A stretch of 64,000 bases of DNA from Xenorhabdus stockiae (lineage in GTDB: Bacteria > Pseudomonadota > Gammaproteobacteria > Enterobacterales > Enterobacteriaceae): positions 62,001 through 126,000 of the forward strand of contig NZ_NJAJ01000006.1 in NCBI RefSeq assembly GCF_002632825.1, written 5' to 3'. The translations under genes and the position numbers were made by a program. Shown here piece by piece: positions 62,434 through 64,000 of the stretch. Numbering within the stretch: the stretch's first letter is position 1; each line of letters begins with the position of its first letter. The notes beneath the pieces were generated by a model. It saw only the letters and a list, made by a program, of their open reading frames with translations. It was not told where the DNA came from and did not search any database.

Positions 62434-62449
62434 ATAGTCTGAGATACTG
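62418..62449. terminator. Bidirectional terminator, Mu-HTH copy 2 / ispB
   Basis: CAGTATCTCAGACT, GAAT loop, AGTCTGAGATACTG: a perfect 14-base stem overlapping the stop codon of the Mu-type gene (TGA 62431-62433). The T-run on the right is short. Confidence 0.8.
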
Positions 62450-62460
62450 ATTGCATAAGC

Positions 62461-63432
62461 TCAGGAAAGTCGCTGCACAGCGATATGGGCAAGTCCCACA
62501 AGGGCCGCTTTGTATGGAGACTCATCAAGTACTTGTAACGCTGAAATTGCCTTATCAGCTTCTTCCTCGGCCCGTTGGCGGGTGTAATTGAGTGAACCAC
62601 ACTGTTTCATCGTTGTAAGCACAGTATCCAGCAAATGGCGGCCATTACCTTTTTCAATCGCCTCGCGGATCAATGCTGATTGCTCAGGAGTTCCGTGATT
62701 CATCGCATGTAAGAGCGGAAGAGTCGGCTTACCTTCATTCAGATCATCTCCGGTATTTTTTCCGAGCGTGTTATCATCGGAATCGTAATCTAAAAGATCA
62801 TCGATCAACTGGAATGCAGTACCAAGATAGCGACCATAATCGCGTAGTGCTGCTTCCTGTTCCGGGGTTGCATTGGACAGAATAGCGGAAGAATGTGATG
62901 CCACTTCAAACAGGCGCGCCGTTTTGCTGTAAATGACGCGCATGTAATCATCTTCTGAAATATCCGGATCATTACAATTCATCAACTGCATCACTTCGCC
63001 TTCTGCAATGACATTCGTGGCATCGGACATCAGTTTCAGCACGCGCATTGAGTTGAGGTCAGTCATCATTTGAAACGAACGGGTATAGATAAAATCACCG
63101 ACCAGTACGCTGGCTGCATTGCCATACATGGCATTAGCCGTTGCCCGACCGCGACGCATATCGGATTCATCTACGACATCATCATGAAGCAGGGTTGCTG
63201 TATGAATAAATTCTATCAGGGCAGCAACTTTGATATGTTTCTCTCCCTCATGACCCAGTGCCTTAGCGACCAGCACGGCAATCATTGGGCGAATGCGTTT
63301 GCCACCGCCACTAATAATGTAATAGCCAAGCTGGTTGATAAGCGCAACATCAGAATTTAATTGGTTAAGAATGGTTTCATTAACCGCTGCCATATCATCA
63401 GCTGTAAGTTTAATTATCGATTCTAAGTTCAT
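62461..63432 (-). CDS. ispB: Octaprenyl diphosphate synthase
   Basis: Builds the C40 side chain of ubiquinone and menaquinone from farnesyl diphosphate. 323 residues, a polyprenyl synthase with the two Asp-rich motifs, LLHDDVVDESDMRRG near residue 84 and LIDDLLDYDSDD near 211, and GKRIRPMIAVLVA near 43. ATG at 63432. Divergent from rplU, as in E. coli. Confidence 0.97.
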   Translation of the reverse strand: MNLESIIKLTADDMAAVNETILNQLNSDVALINQLGYYIISGGGKRIRPMIAVLVAKALGHEGEKHIKVAALIEFIHTATLLHDDVVDESDMRRGRATANAMYGNAASVLVGDFIYTRSFQMMTDLNSMRVLKLMSDATNVIAEGEVMQLMNCNDPDISEDDYMRVIYSKTARLFEVASHSSAILSNATPEQEAALRDYGRYLGTAFQLIDDLLDYDSDDNTLGKNTGDDLNEGKPTLPLLHAMNHGTPEQSALIREAIEKGNGRHLLDTVLTTMKQCGSLNYTRQRAEEEADKAISALQVLDESPYKAALVGLAHIAVQRLS

Positions 63433-63682
63433 GTTTTGGCTTCGGACTCTGATTCAGAGCTGTGCTCATTAATTAGTATATCAATAGATATCACGTTTTA
63501 TTGATTGTACTTGAAAAACCGTTCAAATAAATGACAATCGAAAAACTCCGCTTTTTTCTCATCTGTTCTAATTCTGCTCTTGTCTTCCAAACGGTTTTTG
63601 CGTAGAATTCGCGCCCTATTGTGAATATTTTATAGCGCGCTCTGGAAAGAATTTTAGGGGGTGCGCGGAAAGCGGAGTTTAT

Positions 63683-63991
63683 ATGTACGCGGTTTTCCAA
63701 AGTGGTGGTAAACAACACCGAGTAAGCGAAGGTCAGACAATTCGCTTGGAAAAGCTGGACATCGCAACAGGTGAAACTGTTGAGTTTGACCAGGTTCTGA
63801 TGGTCGCTAATGGTGAAGATATCCAGATCGGCGCTCCAGTAATCGAAGGCGTTAAAGTTAAAGCTGAAGTAGTTGCACACGGTCGTGGCGAGAAAGTTAA
63901 AATCGTTAAGTTTCGTCGTCGTAAACACAGCCGTAAGCAGCAGGGCCACCGTCAGTGGTTCACTGAAGTTAAGATCACTGGCATCGCTTAA
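63683..63991 (+). CDS. rplU: 50S ribosomal protein L21
   Basis: A 102-residue protein of the large subunit, binding 23S r[23 protein letters not shown] and [20 protein letters not shown] are conserved. AAAGCGGAG lies before ATG. The stop at 63989-63991 is inside the window; rpmA would be expected just beyond its end. Confidence 0.98.
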   Translation: MYAVFQSGGKQHRVSEGQTIRLEKLDIATGETVEFDQVLMVANGEDIQIGAPVIEGVKVKAEVVAHGRGEKVKIVKFRRRKHSRKQQGHRQWFTEVKITGIA

Positions 63992-64000
63992 GATATTAGG

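Overview
This 64 kb window looks like a chromosomal segment of an AT-rich enterobacterium, most likely the Photorhabdus/Xenorhabdus group (Morganellaceae). The basis is near-complete Escherichia coli-type synteny with proteins very close to their E. coli counterparts, a low G+C base composition, and a dispersed ~126 bp palindromic repeat of a type I associate with those genera. Genus is an inference. Nothing in the window suggests a prophage, plasmid, CRISPR array or complete insertion sequence.

Layout. (1) 1-6230: accessory transport genes: an MHS-type symporter with a LacI-family regulator, two further MFS exporters and a DUF805 membrane protein. (2) 6260-12400: conserved mscM-psd-rsgA / orn block. 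(3) 12494-26189: a mosaic between orn and queG. E. coli has a compact tRNA-Gly cluster (glyVXY) and then the DnaA-titrating locus datA here. In this window the three identical tRNA-Gly(GCC) genes are spread over 6.8 kb, each behind its own similar promoter, with cargo between them: yafQ-dinJ, an MFS exporter, a very AT-rich unknown gene, a 1130-residue indolepyruvate ferredoxin oxidoreductase, AEC and EamA transporters, a TTC38-like TPR protein and an HpaB-type monooxygenase. A fourth copy of the tRNA-type promoter stands without a tRNA, followed by a probable datA homologue (two perfect DnaA boxes, a third consensus box and an IHF-type site). (4) 26190-42464: queG, tsaE-amiB-mutL-miaA-hfq-hflX-hflK-hflC, purA, nsrR-rnr-rlmB. 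nnr and yjeT, present in the E. coli order, are absent here. (5) 42465-57578: rpsF-priB-rpsR-rplI, a mazEF-like module, fklB, cysQ, ytfJ, ytfK, ytfL, msrA, tamA-tamB-ytfP, ppa, fbp. (6) 57749-64000: mpl, argR, mdh, then a Ner-like regulator (sfsB) facing two tandem Mu-type HTH proteins across a long inverted repeat, then ispB and rplU.

How the genes work together. Most are housekeeping: envelope (psd, mscM, amiB, tamAB, mpl), translation and RNA (rsgA, orn, miaA, hfq, hflX, rnr, rlmB, queG, tsaE, ribosomal proteins), genome maintenance (mutL, priB, probable datA), central metabolism (purA, fbp, mdh, ppa, cysQ, ispB) and stress control (nsrR, hflKC, ytfK, msrA). The most unusual material is the exploded tRNA-Gly/datA region, the domesticated Mu-like regulatory switch beside ispB, the repeat family (one copy abuts the rpsF promoter), a shortened cysteine spacing in NsrR, and a possible leader ORF before hflK.
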